Notes: a model not told the origin generated them from the letters alone. 64,000 nucleotides of DNA from PWXP01 sp034005525 (GCA_034005525.1 JAVEUP010000007.1:29795-93794), one strand, 5' to 3'; numbered from the stretch's first letter, positions 53,087 to 62,343 are shown. Made by a program: numbers and translations.

Positions 53087-54358
53087 ATGCCCATACTCAT
53101 CCAGAACGGCCGGGTGATCGATCCCTCCCAGGGACTCGATCGCGTCATGACCCTGCGCATCGCCGACAGGCGGATTGCCGCGTACGACGTCGCGCCGGAG
53201 GACGGCGATGAAGTGATCGACGCCACGGGCCGCATCGTTTCGCCCGGGCTGATCGACATGCACGTGCATTTGCGGGAGCCGGGACGCGAGGAGGACGAGA
53301 CGATTGCCACCGGTACGGCCGCCGCGCTGGCCGGCGGATTCACCGCGGTCGCGTGCGTGCCGAATACCGAGCCACCCATCGACAGCCAGGGCGCCGTCGA
53401 GTTCGTGCGCGATCGAGCCGCCCGGGCCGACAACTGCCGCGTCTACGTGCTTGCCTGCGTGAGCAAGAACCGCGAGGGGAAGGAACTGGCCGAAATCGGG
53501 CAGCTCGTCGAGGCCGGCGCGGTCGGGTTCACCGACGACGGCTCGCCCGTATCCGATTCCGAACTGATGCGCCGCGCGTTCGAATACTGCCTGATGTTCG
53601 ACAAGCCGGTGCTGAACCATTCGGAGATCCGCGAACTGACCGAGCACGGCGTGATGCACGAGGGGAAGACGTCGCTGGTGCTCGGATTGTCGGGCATGCC
53701 CGCCGCCGCCGAAGATGTGATGGCCAGCCGCGACATCGCACTGGCCGAGGCGACCGGCGGCCGGTTCCACCTGATGCACGTTTCCACCGCGGGCAGCGTG
53801 GACGCCGTGCGGCGGGCCAAGCGGCGCGGGGTGCGCGTGACGACCGAGGTCACCCCGCACCACTTCACGCTTACCGACGAATGCCTCCGCACGTTCGATT
53901 CGAACTACAAGATGAACCCGCCGCTGCGCGACAAGCGCGACGTGGAAGCCTGCATCGAGGGCCTGGCCGACGGCACGATCGACTGCATCGTGACCGACCA
54001 TGCGCCGCACGCCAAGGAGAAGAAGATGCAGGAACTCGACCGCGCCCCGTTCGGCATCGTCGGGTTGGAAACCGCGCTGGGGCTGGTGGTCACGCGGCTG
54101 ATCGAGCCGGGACACCTCGACTGGCCCGCCGCCATCGAAAGAATGTCGGTCAATCCGGCCCGCATCCTCGGGATCGACAAGGGTACGCTGGCAATCGGCG
54201 CCGATGCCGACATTACGATCATCGACCCGCAGGTGAGGTGGACCGTCGACACGTCCGAGTTCCGTTCCAAGAGCAGCAACACGCCGTTTGCCGGCTGGGA
54301 ATTGACCGGGCGTGCCGAGACGGTTATTGTCGGCGGGAAAGTGAAGTTCCGCCGGTAA
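53087..54358 (+). CDS. pyrC: Dihydroorotase
   Basis: 423 residues. DMHVHLREPG (57-66) supplies the zinc-binding His pair; NHSE, TEVTPHHFTLTD and VTDHAPHAKEKK complete the amidohydrolase metal and substrate sites. Catalyses the ring closure of carbamoyl aspartate to dihydroorotate. Long, zinc-dependent class I type. It lies in one unit with pyrB (gap nine bases) and is followed by a NYN-domain gene after 26 bases. Confidence 0.97.
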   Translation: MPILIQNGRVIDPSQGLDRVMTLRIADRRIAAYDVAPEDGDEVIDATGRIVSPGLIDMHVHLREPGREEDETIATGTAAALAGGFTAVACVPNTEPPIDSQGAVEFVRDRAARADNCRVYVLACVSKNREGKELAEIGQLVEAGAVGFTDDGSPVSDSELMRRAFEYCLMFDKPVLNHSEIRELTEHGVMHEGKTSLVLGLSGMPAAAEDVMASRDIALAEATGGRFHLMHVSTAGSVDAVRRAKRRGVRVTTEVTPHHFTLTDECLRTFDSNYKMNPPLRDKRDVEACIEGLADGTIDCIVTDHAPHAKEKKMQELDRAPFGIVGLETALGLVVTRLIEPGHLDWPAAIERMSVNPARILGIDKGTLAIGADADITIIDPQVRWTVDTSEFRSKSSNTPFAGWELTGRAETVIVGGKVKFRR

Positions 54359-54384
54359 CCTTCCCTCCACGGAAGGCCGTTCTT

Positions 54385-55083
54385 ATGCCCGGCTTCGTGC
54401 TCATCGACGGCTACAATCTACTGCACGCCACAGGCATCGTGGCACGCGGGATTGGGCCGGGAACGCTAGAGCGCGCGCGGCTGGCACTGCTGGGCTTCTT
54501 GGCGGGCTCGATGACCCCGGAGCAGTTGCAGCGAGCGACCATCGTGTTCGACGCAGCCGGGCGACAGCCGGGATTGCCCCGCGAGGCGAATCATCGCGGC
54601 ATGAAGGTGCTCTTCGCCGCAGGCTATGCCGATGCCGATGCACTTATCGAGCGGCTGATCCGCCGCCATTCAGCCCCCCGGCAGTTGACCGTGGTGTCGA
54701 GCGACCACCAGGTGCAGCGGGCGGCCCGACGGCGCAAGGCCAAGGCGGTCGACAGCGGAGCATGGTATGCGGAACTGGTGGCGAGCCGGCGGAGGGCGGC
54801 CGGCGGCGCCGTCGAGACTTCCGGCCGCCCGCCCGTCCCGCTACTTCAGGAGGACGTCGAATACTGGCTGCGGCAGTTCGGCGGCGAGGCGGCTATAGAA
54901 GCCTGGTTGAACGCCGAATTGAACCGCGAGACACCCGCGCCTGATGGCCATCCGCCGGCGGGCGAACCGCCGACCGACGGTGCGCCCGACAAGCCTTCGG
55001 TCGCCGAGGCCGACTCGTTGGCCAATCCATTCCCGGAAGGCTACGGCGAAGACCTTTGGGAGGACGGGGATATTTCTCCATGA
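54385..55083 (+). CDS. NYN (YacP/Rae1-like) ribonuclease-domain protein
   Basis: 232 residues. The N-terminal ~165 residues match the NYN/PIN-like YacP fold: FVLIDGYNLLHATG (first acidic strand), IVFDAAGRQ, VLFAAGYADADALIERLI and VVSSDHQVQRAARRR with the acidic active-site residues. Such proteins cleave RNA in an A-site-linked manner in Gram-positives (Rae1). The C-terminal 65 residues are Pro/Asp-rich and disordered. Third gene of the pyrBC unit; link to pyrimidines is not evident. Confidence 0.8.
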   Translation: MPGFVLIDGYNLLHATGIVARGIGPGTLERARLALLGFLAGSMTPEQLQRATIVFDAAGRQPGLPREANHRGMKVLFAAGYADADALIERLIRRHSAPRQLTVVSSDHQVQRAARRRKAKAVDSGAWYAELVASRRRAAGGAVETSGRPPVPLLQEDVEYWLRQFGGEAAIEAWLNAELNRETPAPDGHPPAGEPPTDGAPDKPSVAEADSLANPFPEGYGEDLWEDGDISP

Positions 55084-55102
55084 TGAGGCGAGTGGCAGAC
55101 AG

Positions 55103-55263
55103 GTAGGGTGGGTCACGGTCGCGTGGGGCGCTGGTGGGCCCGCACAAGCCGCACCCGACCTGATTTACAGCCCGCCGTCTGGATGCAAGCCGGCAGTAGC
55201 GACCGATGGCCCACCAAAGAAGCGGCTTGTTTGACGCACCCTACCTACCGCGAATAATCCGGG
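55103..55263 (-). repeat. MITE-like inverted-repeat element, copy 2 (inverted)
   Basis: Core 55103-55244; it is the reverse complement of the element at 56685-56826 with a few differences. The adjoining GAATAATCCGG (55253-55263) corresponds to the outer terminus of the family. Confidence 0.75.
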
Positions 55264-55280
55264 CCAATCACTGAAGACGG

Positions 55281-56543
55281 CTACTCGGAGTCCGGCATGT
55301 CCTCGGGCGACTGGCTGCTGATTTCGGGCGCCCCGGCCTCATCGGTGCGGATGGGCGGCAACCCGTAGGCCGGCTCGGAGGCGTCGGCGTCCTGGTACAC
55401 CTCGTCCATTTCGGTGGCATCCACGTTGCGGCGGAGCAGCAGGTAAATGCAGGCGGCAGCCGCAAAGAAGTAGCTGTAGAGGAACCCGACGGCCAGAAGT
55501 TTCATACAGCCCACCCAGAAGGCAATCAGTCCGGCACCGACGCCGGCAATCTCGCCCAATTCGCCCGGCGATCCGGCCAGCGTGCCCATGCGTGCCTCGG
55601 CCACGGCCCAGCTCGCCGCCCAATGGGTCATCGTCACAATGAGGGCGGTGAAGTTAGCCACCAGAAGCCAGCCGAGGGCTCCGAAAAGGGAAGCCACGAC
55701 CGCGTAGAAGAGATAATGCAGCGGGCGTTGGAAGACGTAAGCGTACGACCGGCTGAGTGCATCGAAGCTATCGGTCCCCTCCGCACTAATCGTGGCGGCC
55801 ATCAAGGGCCAGCCGAAGAGCAGGCCCAACATCAACATGGCCATGACAAAACCGAGCGCCAGGGCCAGCGGCCAGATCAGGCCGACAAGCACCAGCCCCG
55901 CATTCAGATTCGCCAGGAGTGACGGAATGAACACACCGATCGCACAAAGAACGATCCCCAGAAGAGGCCACAACGGCGCAAGGAAATAGGCCGGCCACTT
56001 CGCCGCGGCAAACCGCAACGCCGCCATGAAGCCCACCCGCTCATCGGCTGCCAACTGCACCACGGCCACCCGGGTAATCATCCCTCCGAACAACGACCAG
56101 ACGGCAAGCCCCCACAATCCGCAAAGTGCTATGCATATCACGGCGCCGGCCGACGCTTCCGGCTGGAACACGTCCACAAGCGGCCGGCTCAGGTGCCCCC
56201 AACTGCCGAAGAGAGGGTCCGATGCGTGCCAGGCCGTTGGAGCGAACCCCTCGACTGCAAACCGACCGGTCGGCATCACCACACCCGGCCGATCCGGGAC
56301 GGCTGCCGCAATCGCGCCGAGAGGATTGTTCTGGTATTCCGCCATCAAGCCGACCGGCTGGTCAGGGTCTGAGAACATCAGTCCCAGCAACGACCAACCG
56401 CAAACGGTCAGCAATACGCCGGCAGCCGCCGGCAACAACGCACGCAGGTCGATGGCCATTCGGAACAAGCGGAACAGGGCCAACCAGGGGAATATCTCGT
56501 TCCACGCTACCGATCTGAGTTTGGCGCCGTCTTGGTCGAACAT
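55281..56543 (-). CDS. Polytopic membrane protein
   Basis: 420 residues with about seven hydrophobic helices, among them LLPAAAGVLLTVCGWSLLGL, AGAVICIALCGLWGLAVWSL and FLAPLWPLLGIVLCAIGVFI; a further one (IAFWVGCMKLLAVGFLYSYF) precedes a short helical segment (YLLLRRNVDATEMDE) and an acidic tail. I recognise no family. It is bracketed by two inverted copies of the MITE-like element (55103 and 56685), which could reflect recombination between them. Confidence 0.6.
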   Translation of the reverse strand: MFDQDGAKLRSVAWNEIFPWLALFRLFRMAIDLRALLPAAAGVLLTVCGWSLLGLMFSDPDQPVGLMAEYQNNPLGAIAAAVPDRPGVVMPTGRFAVEGFAPTAWHASDPLFGSWGHLSRPLVDVFQPEASAGAVICIALCGLWGLAVWSLFGGMITRVAVVQLAADERVGFMAALRFAAAKWPAYFLAPLWPLLGIVLCAIGVFIPSLLANLNAGLVLVGLIWPLALALGFVMAMLMLGLLFGWPLMAATISAEGTDSFDALSRSYAYVFQRPLHYLFYAVVASLFGALGWLLVANFTALIVTMTHWAASWAVAEARMGTLAGSPGELGEIAGVGAGLIAFWVGCMKLLAVGFLYSYFFAAAACIYLLLRRNVDATEMDEVYQDADASEPAYGLPPIRTDEAGAPEISSQSPEDMPDSE

Positions 56544-56946
56544 GATCGTATCCTCTCAGCGGTGGGAAGCCACGGCGACGTTCCTGAGGCGTGGCTTGTG
56601 GAATGAACTCAGACAAAAGTGCAACCGAATAGGTTGCGCAACCTGCTCAATTATACGCCCTTTTCCAGAGTCCGCAAGAGATCGGTAGGGTGGGTCAAAC
56701 AAGCCGCTTCTTTGGTGGGCCATCGGTCGCTACCGCCGTCGTGCATCCAGGCCGCGGGCTGTGAATCAGGTTGGTTGCGGCTTGTGCGGGCCCACCAACG
56801 ACCAACGCGACCTTGACCCACCCTACGTATATGAACAATCCGGGCTAAATGCAGTTGCACGATTCCAGGAGATTCGGATTCAGCCGAAACCCCTTGCGGA
56901 GGAGGCGGCCCCCCAAGACGAATCTCCCGAAATCACGAAAAGCCAT
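56544..56946. other. Intergenic spacer
   Basis: About 400 bases, of which 56685-56843 is the MITE-like element. No gene seen. Confidence 0.5.
56685..56843 (+). repeat. MITE-like inverted-repeat element, copy 3
   Basis: Core 56685-56826 begins GTAGGGTGGG and ends CCCACCCTAC. The following TGAACAATCCGG is a one-mismatch form of the outer terminus of copy 4 at 62509-62520. Confidence 0.8.
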
Positions 56947-58344
56947 TTAGAACACCCGGTCGGCCCGCGTTAGTAGTCGATTGGCGGTGTCGTCGTTGGT
57001 GAACCGCATCGCGGGACCGTCCCACAGCAGCTTCTTGCCGGTCACCATGGCAATGTTGCCCAGCAACGGGGTTTCGGTCAAGAGGCCGCTGTGTCGGACG
57101 AAGTCGGAGCCGGCCGGCGGTCCGCCACGGCAGGCGTCGACCCATTCGTGGTAATGGCCAGCCGACCGCGGCAGCCGTTGCGGCGGCCGGCCGTAACGAT
57201 GCATGGTGGCCTCGGGCAACAGTCGCATGCCCATGAGTGTCGCCTTCTCGCCGATGTAGATATCGCCTCGAACGGATTGGTCGGCTTCGAGCCGCTCCGG
57301 GCGGGGCGGCTGCAAGCCGCCGCCGTGCCAGGTGAGTGTCACCGGCGGCATGTCGCCACGCGCGGGAAACTCCCACCGCACCCGGAAGCGGCGCGGATAC
57401 ACGCCCGGCCCAAGCTCTTCGCACGTTCCCTCGACACTGATTGGGTAGGCAAGATTCATCGCCTTGAAAACGGTCGAGAGCTTGTGACAGCCCATGTCGC
57501 CCAACATCCCGGTGCCGAAGTCGCGCCAGTCGCGCCATTTCCAGGGATGATAGGCGGGATGATACGGGCGCACGGGCGCGGGCCCAAGCCACAGATCCCA
57601 ATCCAACCCTTCGGGTACCGGCGGCATCTCCGGCGGCGCTCCACCCCAAGCAGCCTGCTCCCAGAACGGGAGGCCCACCGTTACGTGGACTTCGGTCACG
57701 GGTCCAAGAACTCCGTCGAGCATGAACTCTTGAACCACCCTAGCTTCTTCCGATGCCTGCCCCTGGTTTCCCAACTGCGTTGCCACGCCCATGCGCCTGG
57801 CCGTTTCGGCAACCTCGCGGGCTTCGCTGACTGTGTAGGTGAGCGGCTTCTCGCAATAGACGTGCTTGCCCTGGTTCAACGCTGCCAGCGCGATCACCGC
57901 ATGGCTATGATCGGGCGTGGCTACCATCACCGCATCGACGTCTTCCTTGTCGAGCAGTTCTCGATAATCAATGTAAGAGCGGCATGCCCGGTAATTGCCC
58001 GCGCCCTTCTTCTCGGCGTAATGTTTGTCGACAAGCTGCCGGGCTGGTTCACAGCCACCGAGCTTCTGCTCCTTCCCCTGCATCCATTCCCACGATATGT
58101 AGCCGCCGCCTTCACGGTGGACGTCGCAAACGGCGGCAACCTGCACCTCGTCGAACTGGAGGAAGTTGAACAGGTTCACGTGCCCCTGACCGCCCATGCC
58201 AACGCAGCCCAACACCGTCTTCTCACTAGGCGGAACATGCCCCTGTCCGCCCAATGCGCACCGGGGCACGATCGAAAAGAGGGAGGCCGCCGCGCTGCCT
58301 TGCAGGAACGTGCGTCGGGAGAGTCTGGGTTTCAAATAAGACAT
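56947..58344 (-). CDS. Tat-exported Gfo/Idh/MocA family oxidoreductase
   Basis: 465 residues. Tat leader LSRRTFLQGSAAASLFSIV. Rossmann motif LGCVGMGGQGHVN, then MVATPDHSHAVIALAALNQGKHVYCEKPLTYTVSEAREVAE with the EKP motif, and a C-terminal WLGPAPVRPYHPAYHPWKWRDWRDFGTGMLGDMGCHK. ATG 58344 has GGAGG upstream. Third Gfo/Idh/MocA protein of the window, closest in layout to the one at 20704-22032. Role in sugar oxidation in the periplasm is inferred. Confidence 0.92.
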   Translation of the reverse strand: MSYLKPRLSRRTFLQGSAAASLFSIVPRCALGGQGHVPPSEKTVLGCVGMGGQGHVNLFNFLQFDEVQVAAVCDVHREGGGYISWEWMQGKEQKLGGCEPARQLVDKHYAEKKGAGNYRACRSYIDYRELLDKEDVDAVMVATPDHSHAVIALAALNQGKHVYCEKPLTYTVSEAREVAETARRMGVATQLGNQGQASEEARVVQEFMLDGVLGPVTEVHVTVGLPFWEQAAWGGAPPEMPPVPEGLDWDLWLGPAPVRPYHPAYHPWKWRDWRDFGTGMLGDMGCHKLSTVFKAMNLAYPISVEGTCEELGPGVYPRRFRVRWEFPARGDMPPVTLTWHGGGLQPPRPERLEADQSVRGDIYIGEKATLMGMRLLPEATMHRYGRPPQRLPRSAGHYHEWVDACRGGPPAGSDFVRHSGLLTETPLLGNIAMVTGKKLLWDGPAMRFTNDDTANRLLTRADRVF

Positions 58345-58706
58345 CGGGTGATCCTCCTCTCAGGATTCGGGAAGCGGGAGCAACGGCATAATCAAGTAAC
58401 AGCTTAATCCCTTCGCCGCCCGCCGACAACACGGAGTTGAACCGATATGGGGGGTAGCTGTCCACGGAATTCGCCCGCGCCGCGACCCAGTAAATAGCCA
58501 CAGCGACAGGGGCGAACGGCCCGTGAACGGCTCTCGTGTTTGACGCATTGGAGTCTCCGCATGGCGTGCCGTGGGAATCTGAAACGCGTCGAGTCGCCGG
58601 TATCGGCTTCGGGATAAGCTGTCCGCAGCAACCCGAACGTAAGTGTTTGCAAAATAAGCACTTGGAGCCACTTTTTCGGTGCGTGCAGAATCTTCAAAAA
58701 CCCGTC
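58345..58706. other. Spacer upstream of mraZ
   Basis: About 360 bases between divergent genes with no gene I can support. It is moderately AT-rich toward 58640-58700, ahead of the mraZ promoter. Confidence 0.5.
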
Positions 58707-58734
58707 TTGACGGCTTCGGCGAAGTGGGTATGCT
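58707..58734 (+). promoter_or_regulatory. Putative mraZ promoter
   Basis: TTGACG (58707-58712) and TATGCT (58729-58734) with a 16-nt spacer. The first TGGG box overlaps the -10 region. Confidence 0.55.
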
Positions 58735-58769
58735 TGGGGCAGTGTGGGACGCAATGGGGCTTTTTGGGT
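58725..58769 (+). promoter_or_regulatory. MraZ operator: five TGGG repeats spaced by 10 bp
   Basis: TGGGT, TGGGG, TGGGA, TGGGG and TGGGT start at 58725, 58735, 58745, 58755 and 58765, an exact 10-bp period. TGGGN repeats with five-base spacers are the known MraZ binding site in E. coli. Here they run from the -10 region through the leader to six bases before the mraZ start, so MraZ would repress its own transcription. Confidence 0.85.
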
Positions 58770-58774
58770 GAATC

Positions 58775-59257
58775 ATGTTACTCACTGGATCGTTTGGTCG
58801 CGTGATCGACGAGAAGCAGCGGTTAGCGATCCCCAAACGGCTCCGGGAGGCCATGGGCGTTTCCAACGGTGGAGCCCTGTACCTCGCCCCCAGCACCGAT
58901 CAATCGCTCTCTTTGTACACCGAGGAGGCTTTTGCCAGCCTGGCTGCACGTCTGGAGCAGGTATCACCTACCCGGAGGGACGTGAGGGCCTTCGTGCGTC
59001 TGTTTTATGCCCGGGCGCAACGGGTGGAGCTGGACAGCCAGGGCCGGGTGCGTGTTCCGCAGGAGTTGGCCGCGTTGGCCCGACTGGAAAAGGAAGTCAT
59101 CCTGCTTGCAGTGCAAGACCACCTCGAATTGTGGTCGGCAGAGTTGTGGCAGCAGTACCTCGACGAGAAACTAGACCATTACGACGAGTTTGCCGAAACT
59201 GCGTTTGGCGGCGCGGGCCCGGCCGAGGAACCGGCCTCGGCGATGAAGCCGCGCTGA
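58775..59257 (+). CDS. mraZ: MraZ transcriptional regulator
   Basis: 160 residues. Two SpoVT/AbrB-type halves: LLTGSFGRVIDEKQRLAIPKR and QRVELDSQGRVRVPQEL, each with the conserved D-x-x-x-R pattern. The C terminus is longer than in E. coli (~152). MraZ oligomerises to a ring that binds TGGG repeats; the operator is directly upstream. There is no Shine-Dalgarno sequence, perhaps because the TGGG repeats occupy the leader. Confidence 0.93.
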   Translation: MLLTGSFGRVIDEKQRLAIPKRLREAMGVSNGGALYLAPSTDQSLSLYTEEAFASLAARLEQVSPTRRDVRAFVRLFYARAQRVELDSQGRVRVPQELAALARLEKEVILLAVQDHLELWSAELWQQYLDEKLDHYDEFAETAFGGAGPAEEPASAMKPR

Positions 59258-59546
59258 CCCCATCCTTCCCGCCGTTTTCCAAAGGAGGAAGCCCGATTTC
59301 CCAAGTGTTTTCGCCATGCGTGAGAGCGGCGGCGCCGGTTACCGGCCACCGATCGGCCCCGCAAACCTGCCCACGGGCAAGGTGCAAGCCAACTCACGGG
59401 TACGAGCGACAAGAAGTCGCTCGGCTGCGAATAGCGATGCTTTTTCGTCAACTCAGCCAGACGAATTCGCTTGCAGGCCCTTTGCCTTGAGTGGGTGCAT
59501 GGATGCACCCGAGGCGGGGCGCTGCCAGTAGAAAGAGGGCTCTTCC
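59258..59546. other. mraZ-rsmH spacer
   Basis: 289 bases without a supported gene. A short perfect hairpin GGGTGCAT-GG-ATGCACCC lies at 59493-59510. An unusually long gap for two genes that normally overlap or nearly touch. Confidence 0.55.
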
Positions 59547-60476
59547 TTGGCGCACCAGCCGTCGATCCACATACCCGTTCTCCTGGACGAAGTCGTCCAT
59601 TGGCTCGCGCCTGTGCCCGGTGCGATGTTGGTCGATTGCACGTTGGGCGGGGGCGGCCACGCGAAGGCCTTGGCGGCTCGCGTGTCGCCGAGCGGCATCG
59701 TCATTGCCCTGGACCGCGATCCCTCGGCGGTTGGGGCTGCCCAGGAGAACCTGGCCGGACAACCGGTCACGCCCGTCCACGGCAGTTTCGCTGATCTTCC
59801 CGAGTTGCTCGCCGAACGAGGGATTTCGGCAGTCGATGGTATCCTGATGGACCTGGGCCTCTCCAGCGATCAGTTGGCCGACCCGCGCCGCGGCTTCAGT
59901 TTCGACACCGATGGCTCCCTGGATCTCCGCTTCGACCCCACCGCCGGCGAGCCGGCATGGCGGCTTCTGGACCGTCTGAGTGCGGAGCATCTGGCCGACT
60001 TAATCTACGCATTCGGCGAAGAGCGATTCAGCCGGCGCATTGGACGCGCCGTAGTCCAGTGCCGGGAGCAGGGCAAGCCGATCCGCACGGCGGCCGATCT
60101 GGCAACCCTGGTCCGCAGGTGTGTTCCCAGACGCGGGCGCGGCGAGCGGATCGACGCCGCCACGCGTACGTTTCAGGCGTTGCGTATTGCAGTAAACAAT
60201 GAGTTGAAAGCATTGGAGACTGCGTTGCGACGTATTCCCGAATGCCTCCGCGAGGGGGGGCGGTTTGCTGTAATCAGCTTCCACTCGCTCGAAGACCGCC
60301 GTGTGAAAACCGCCTTCCGCGAAGATCAACGGCTTTCGGTGCTGACGAAACGCCCCATTCGGCCATCCGAGGAAGAAACTGCCAGGAACCCCCGGTCCCG
60401 CAGTGCGAGGCTGCGTGTGGCGGAACGCATCATCCAACCGGGTATCGGTGCGTCGAGTCGAACCATCGAACCATAA
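59547..60476 (+). CDS. rsmH: 16S rRNA (cytosine-1402-N4)-methyltransferase
   Basis: 309 residues. TTG 59547 follows GAGGG. SAM-binding LVDCTLGGGGHAKALAAR, VIALDRDPSAV, then LMDLGLSSDQLADPRRGFSF, FDTDGSLDLR and the C-terminal ISFHSLEDRRVK. Methylates N4 of C1402 in 16S rRNA. Standard second gene of the mra cluster; here it is followed by a LysM gene, not ftsL. Confidence 0.95.
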   Translation: MAHQPSIHIPVLLDEVVHWLAPVPGAMLVDCTLGGGGHAKALAARVSPSGIVIALDRDPSAVGAAQENLAGQPVTPVHGSFADLPELLAERGISAVDGILMDLGLSSDQLADPRRGFSFDTDGSLDLRFDPTAGEPAWRLLDRLSAEHLADLIYAFGEERFSRRIGRAVVQCREQGKPIRTAADLATLVRRCVPRRGRGERIDAATRTFQALRIAVNNELKALETALRRIPECLREGGRFAVISFHSLEDRRVKTAFREDQRLSVLTKRPIRPSEEETARNPRSRSARLRVAERIIQPGIGASSRTIEP

Positions 60477-60664
60477 TCGCGTCTGTTCGGGGTTGCCCTA
60501 ATACCGTTTTTTCGGTAACACTCCACCCGCGCCATCCAATGAAGGAAGAGTGCGCGAGATAGGCGGCGCAGGCAAGATCGGGTCGCCTGCAAGGCACTCA
60601 CATTTCGGTGCGCGACGCGCGAACTCATCGGCCATATTGGTTTTTGGAAGCAAGGAGCCTTGGA

Positions 60665-61843
60665 ATGGGCAAGGAGACCAAGATCGGACTGGCGGTTATT
60701 ACTAGCCTGTTTGTCATTTTGGGCGCGGTTGTTACGGTTCGGATAGCCTCATTTGCCAGGAGTTCCGGGTCCGACGTGAGAGAGGACGCCTCCGATGCCG
60801 ACGCCGTGGAGGCGGCAGATTCGACGCCAGCAGCATCCGTCGTCGTTGCCGAGGGTAGTGCACCGGCCACGAGCCGCGATACCCCGGCCGGGGCAGCGGC
60901 AGCAAAGAAGCCAACCGTACTATCGCCCGCCTCCCCCGATCCGGCGACCGGCAGGGGCGCCCAGTGGCGGCAACTGGCTGCACAGAATGGCCAGGCAGAG
61001 GCCACAAGCGAGTTTGGCGCCGGCTCGGCGCCGTCGCATGTGCCCATGCCCCCACGGCCCGTGCTGGACGAGCCGGGTAAGCCCGCACCCTTGCCGCCGG
61101 AGCCGTCTGCCGGCTTCGCAATGGCAGGAACGGAGCAAGACGGGGTGCAGGCGTCGGAATCTCGGTACGGGGGGCGGTTCGACGCGCCCGAAGCGGGAAT
61201 GCCCGTACGGCGGCACAGGTATTCCGACCCGGATGCAGCGAGCGGCCCGGAGTTGTCGCCCAATTACATGCCGCGACAGGACACGGTCTCGGCAGCCGAT
61301 ATCCAGGCGACTGGCAGAGGCCGCCCGGGCTCCGAATCGGACCCGGGTGCGGGGCGCCGCGCCGATGGCACCTACGAAGTCCAACCCAATGACAACTTCT
61401 GGACCATCTCGAAGAAACTCTACGGAACCGGCGCGTACTTCCGGGCACTGGCCGAGCACAACCGTGGGAAGATAGCCGACCAGAACCAGTTGCAGGTTGG
61501 CCAGATCGTGGCCGCGCCGGACGTAGCAGAACTGGAACAGAAATACGCTGCCTACTGCCCGAAGCCCGAACACCGTCACGTGGCCCGCCATCAGACAGTC
61601 TCGGTGCGCACGGCGCAGATGGGCGCCGGAGCGTACACGGTGGTCGAGGGAGACAGCCTGTACCGGATCGCCCGTCACGAGTTGGGCGATGCGTCGCGAT
61701 GGTACGAAGTGTACAAACTCAACCGCGAGGTGATCGGAGAAAGCTTCAACCATCTCCGGCCCGGCACGCAACTCGTCCTGCCGGAGAAGGCAGATGCAGA
61801 GCCCGCCGACGTACTCACGCGGCGGCCCGGTCCGCTTTACTAG
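60665..61843 (+). CDS. Membrane-anchored LysM-domain protein
   Basis: 392 residues. N-terminal helix (LAVITSLFVILGAVVTVRIA) then a long Pro/Ala/Ser/Asp-rich linker. Two LysM domains: YEVQPNDNFWTISKKLYG (about residue 236) and YTVVEGDSLYRIARHELG (about 322). LysM modules bind N-acetylglucosamine polymers, in bacteria usually peptidoglycan. ATG 60665 follows AGGAG. It takes the place where ftsL and ftsI normally follow rsmH, and may link the membrane to the cell wall. Confidence 0.85.
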   Translation: MGKETKIGLAVITSLFVILGAVVTVRIASFARSSGSDVREDASDADAVEAADSTPAASVVVAEGSAPATSRDTPAGAAAAKKPTVLSPASPDPATGRGAQWRQLAAQNGQAEATSEFGAGSAPSHVPMPPRPVLDEPGKPAPLPPEPSAGFAMAGTEQDGVQASESRYGGRFDAPEAGMPVRRHRYSDPDAASGPELSPNYMPRQDTVSAADIQATGRGRPGSESDPGAGRRADGTYEVQPNDNFWTISKKLYGTGAYFRALAEHNRGKIADQNQLQVGQIVAAPDVAELEQKYAAYCPKPEHRHVARHQTVSVRTAQMGAGAYTVVEGDSLYRIARHELGDASRWYEVYKLNREVIGESFNHLRPGTQLVLPEKADAEPADVLTRRPGPLY

Positions 61844-61849
61844 GCACGC

Positions 61850-62341
61850 ATGAAGATCATTTCCGGCGGGCAAACCGGGGTCGACAGGGCGGGGCTCGAC
61901 GCTGCAAGGAAGCTCGGTCTTCCGCATGGCGGGTGGTGCCCGCGTGGGCGGCGCGCCGAAGATGGAACCATTCCGTCGCGTTACCAACTTGACGAAACAG
62001 CCTCGGCCGACTATACCGTGCGAACCGAGCGCAACGTGCTCGATTCCGACGCGACGCTCATTCTATGCCGCGATGCACCCAGCGGCGGCACGTTGCTCAC
62101 CATCTCGCTGGCCGAGCGGCACGGCAAGCCGATCCTCGTAGTCGATCCGGACGATATCGCCGGCGCGGATCGGATTGCCGACTGGTTGCGAGAGCACGAC
62201 TTTCCAGTGCTCAATGTAGCCGGACCCCGCGAGAGCCAAAGCCCGGGCATCGCCGCCGCCGCCGAACGCACGCTGTGCGACGCCTTCCGCGGGCTGGACC
62301 TGCCGCCGGAAGACTCGGACCCTGTCGGCTTGACGCAGTAG
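61850..62341 (+). CDS. YpsA-like / putative molybdenum carrier protein
   Basis: 163 residues. The sequence begins MKIISGGQTGVDRAGLDAA and continues GGWCPRGRRAEDGTIPSRYQL, ERNVLDSDATLILCRD and GGTLLTISLAERHGKP, the pattern of the Rossmann-like putative molybdenum-carrier/cpYpsA family. It starts six bases after the LysM stop. The family is predicted to bind a nucleotide or a small ligand; biochemical role unproven. Confidence 0.85.
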   Translation: MKIISGGQTGVDRAGLDAARKLGLPHGGWCPRGRRAEDGTIPSRYQLDETASADYTVRTERNVLDSDATLILCRDAPSGGTLLTISLAERHGKPILVVDPDDIAGADRIADWLREHDFPVLNVAGPRESQSPGIAAAAERTLCDAFRGLDLPPEDSDPVGLTQ

Positions 62342-62343
62342 CG

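Noticed and set aside
59316..59531. 71-codon frame between mraZ and rsmH
   Set aside because: Random-looking composition, no site, and overlaps sequence with a hairpin.
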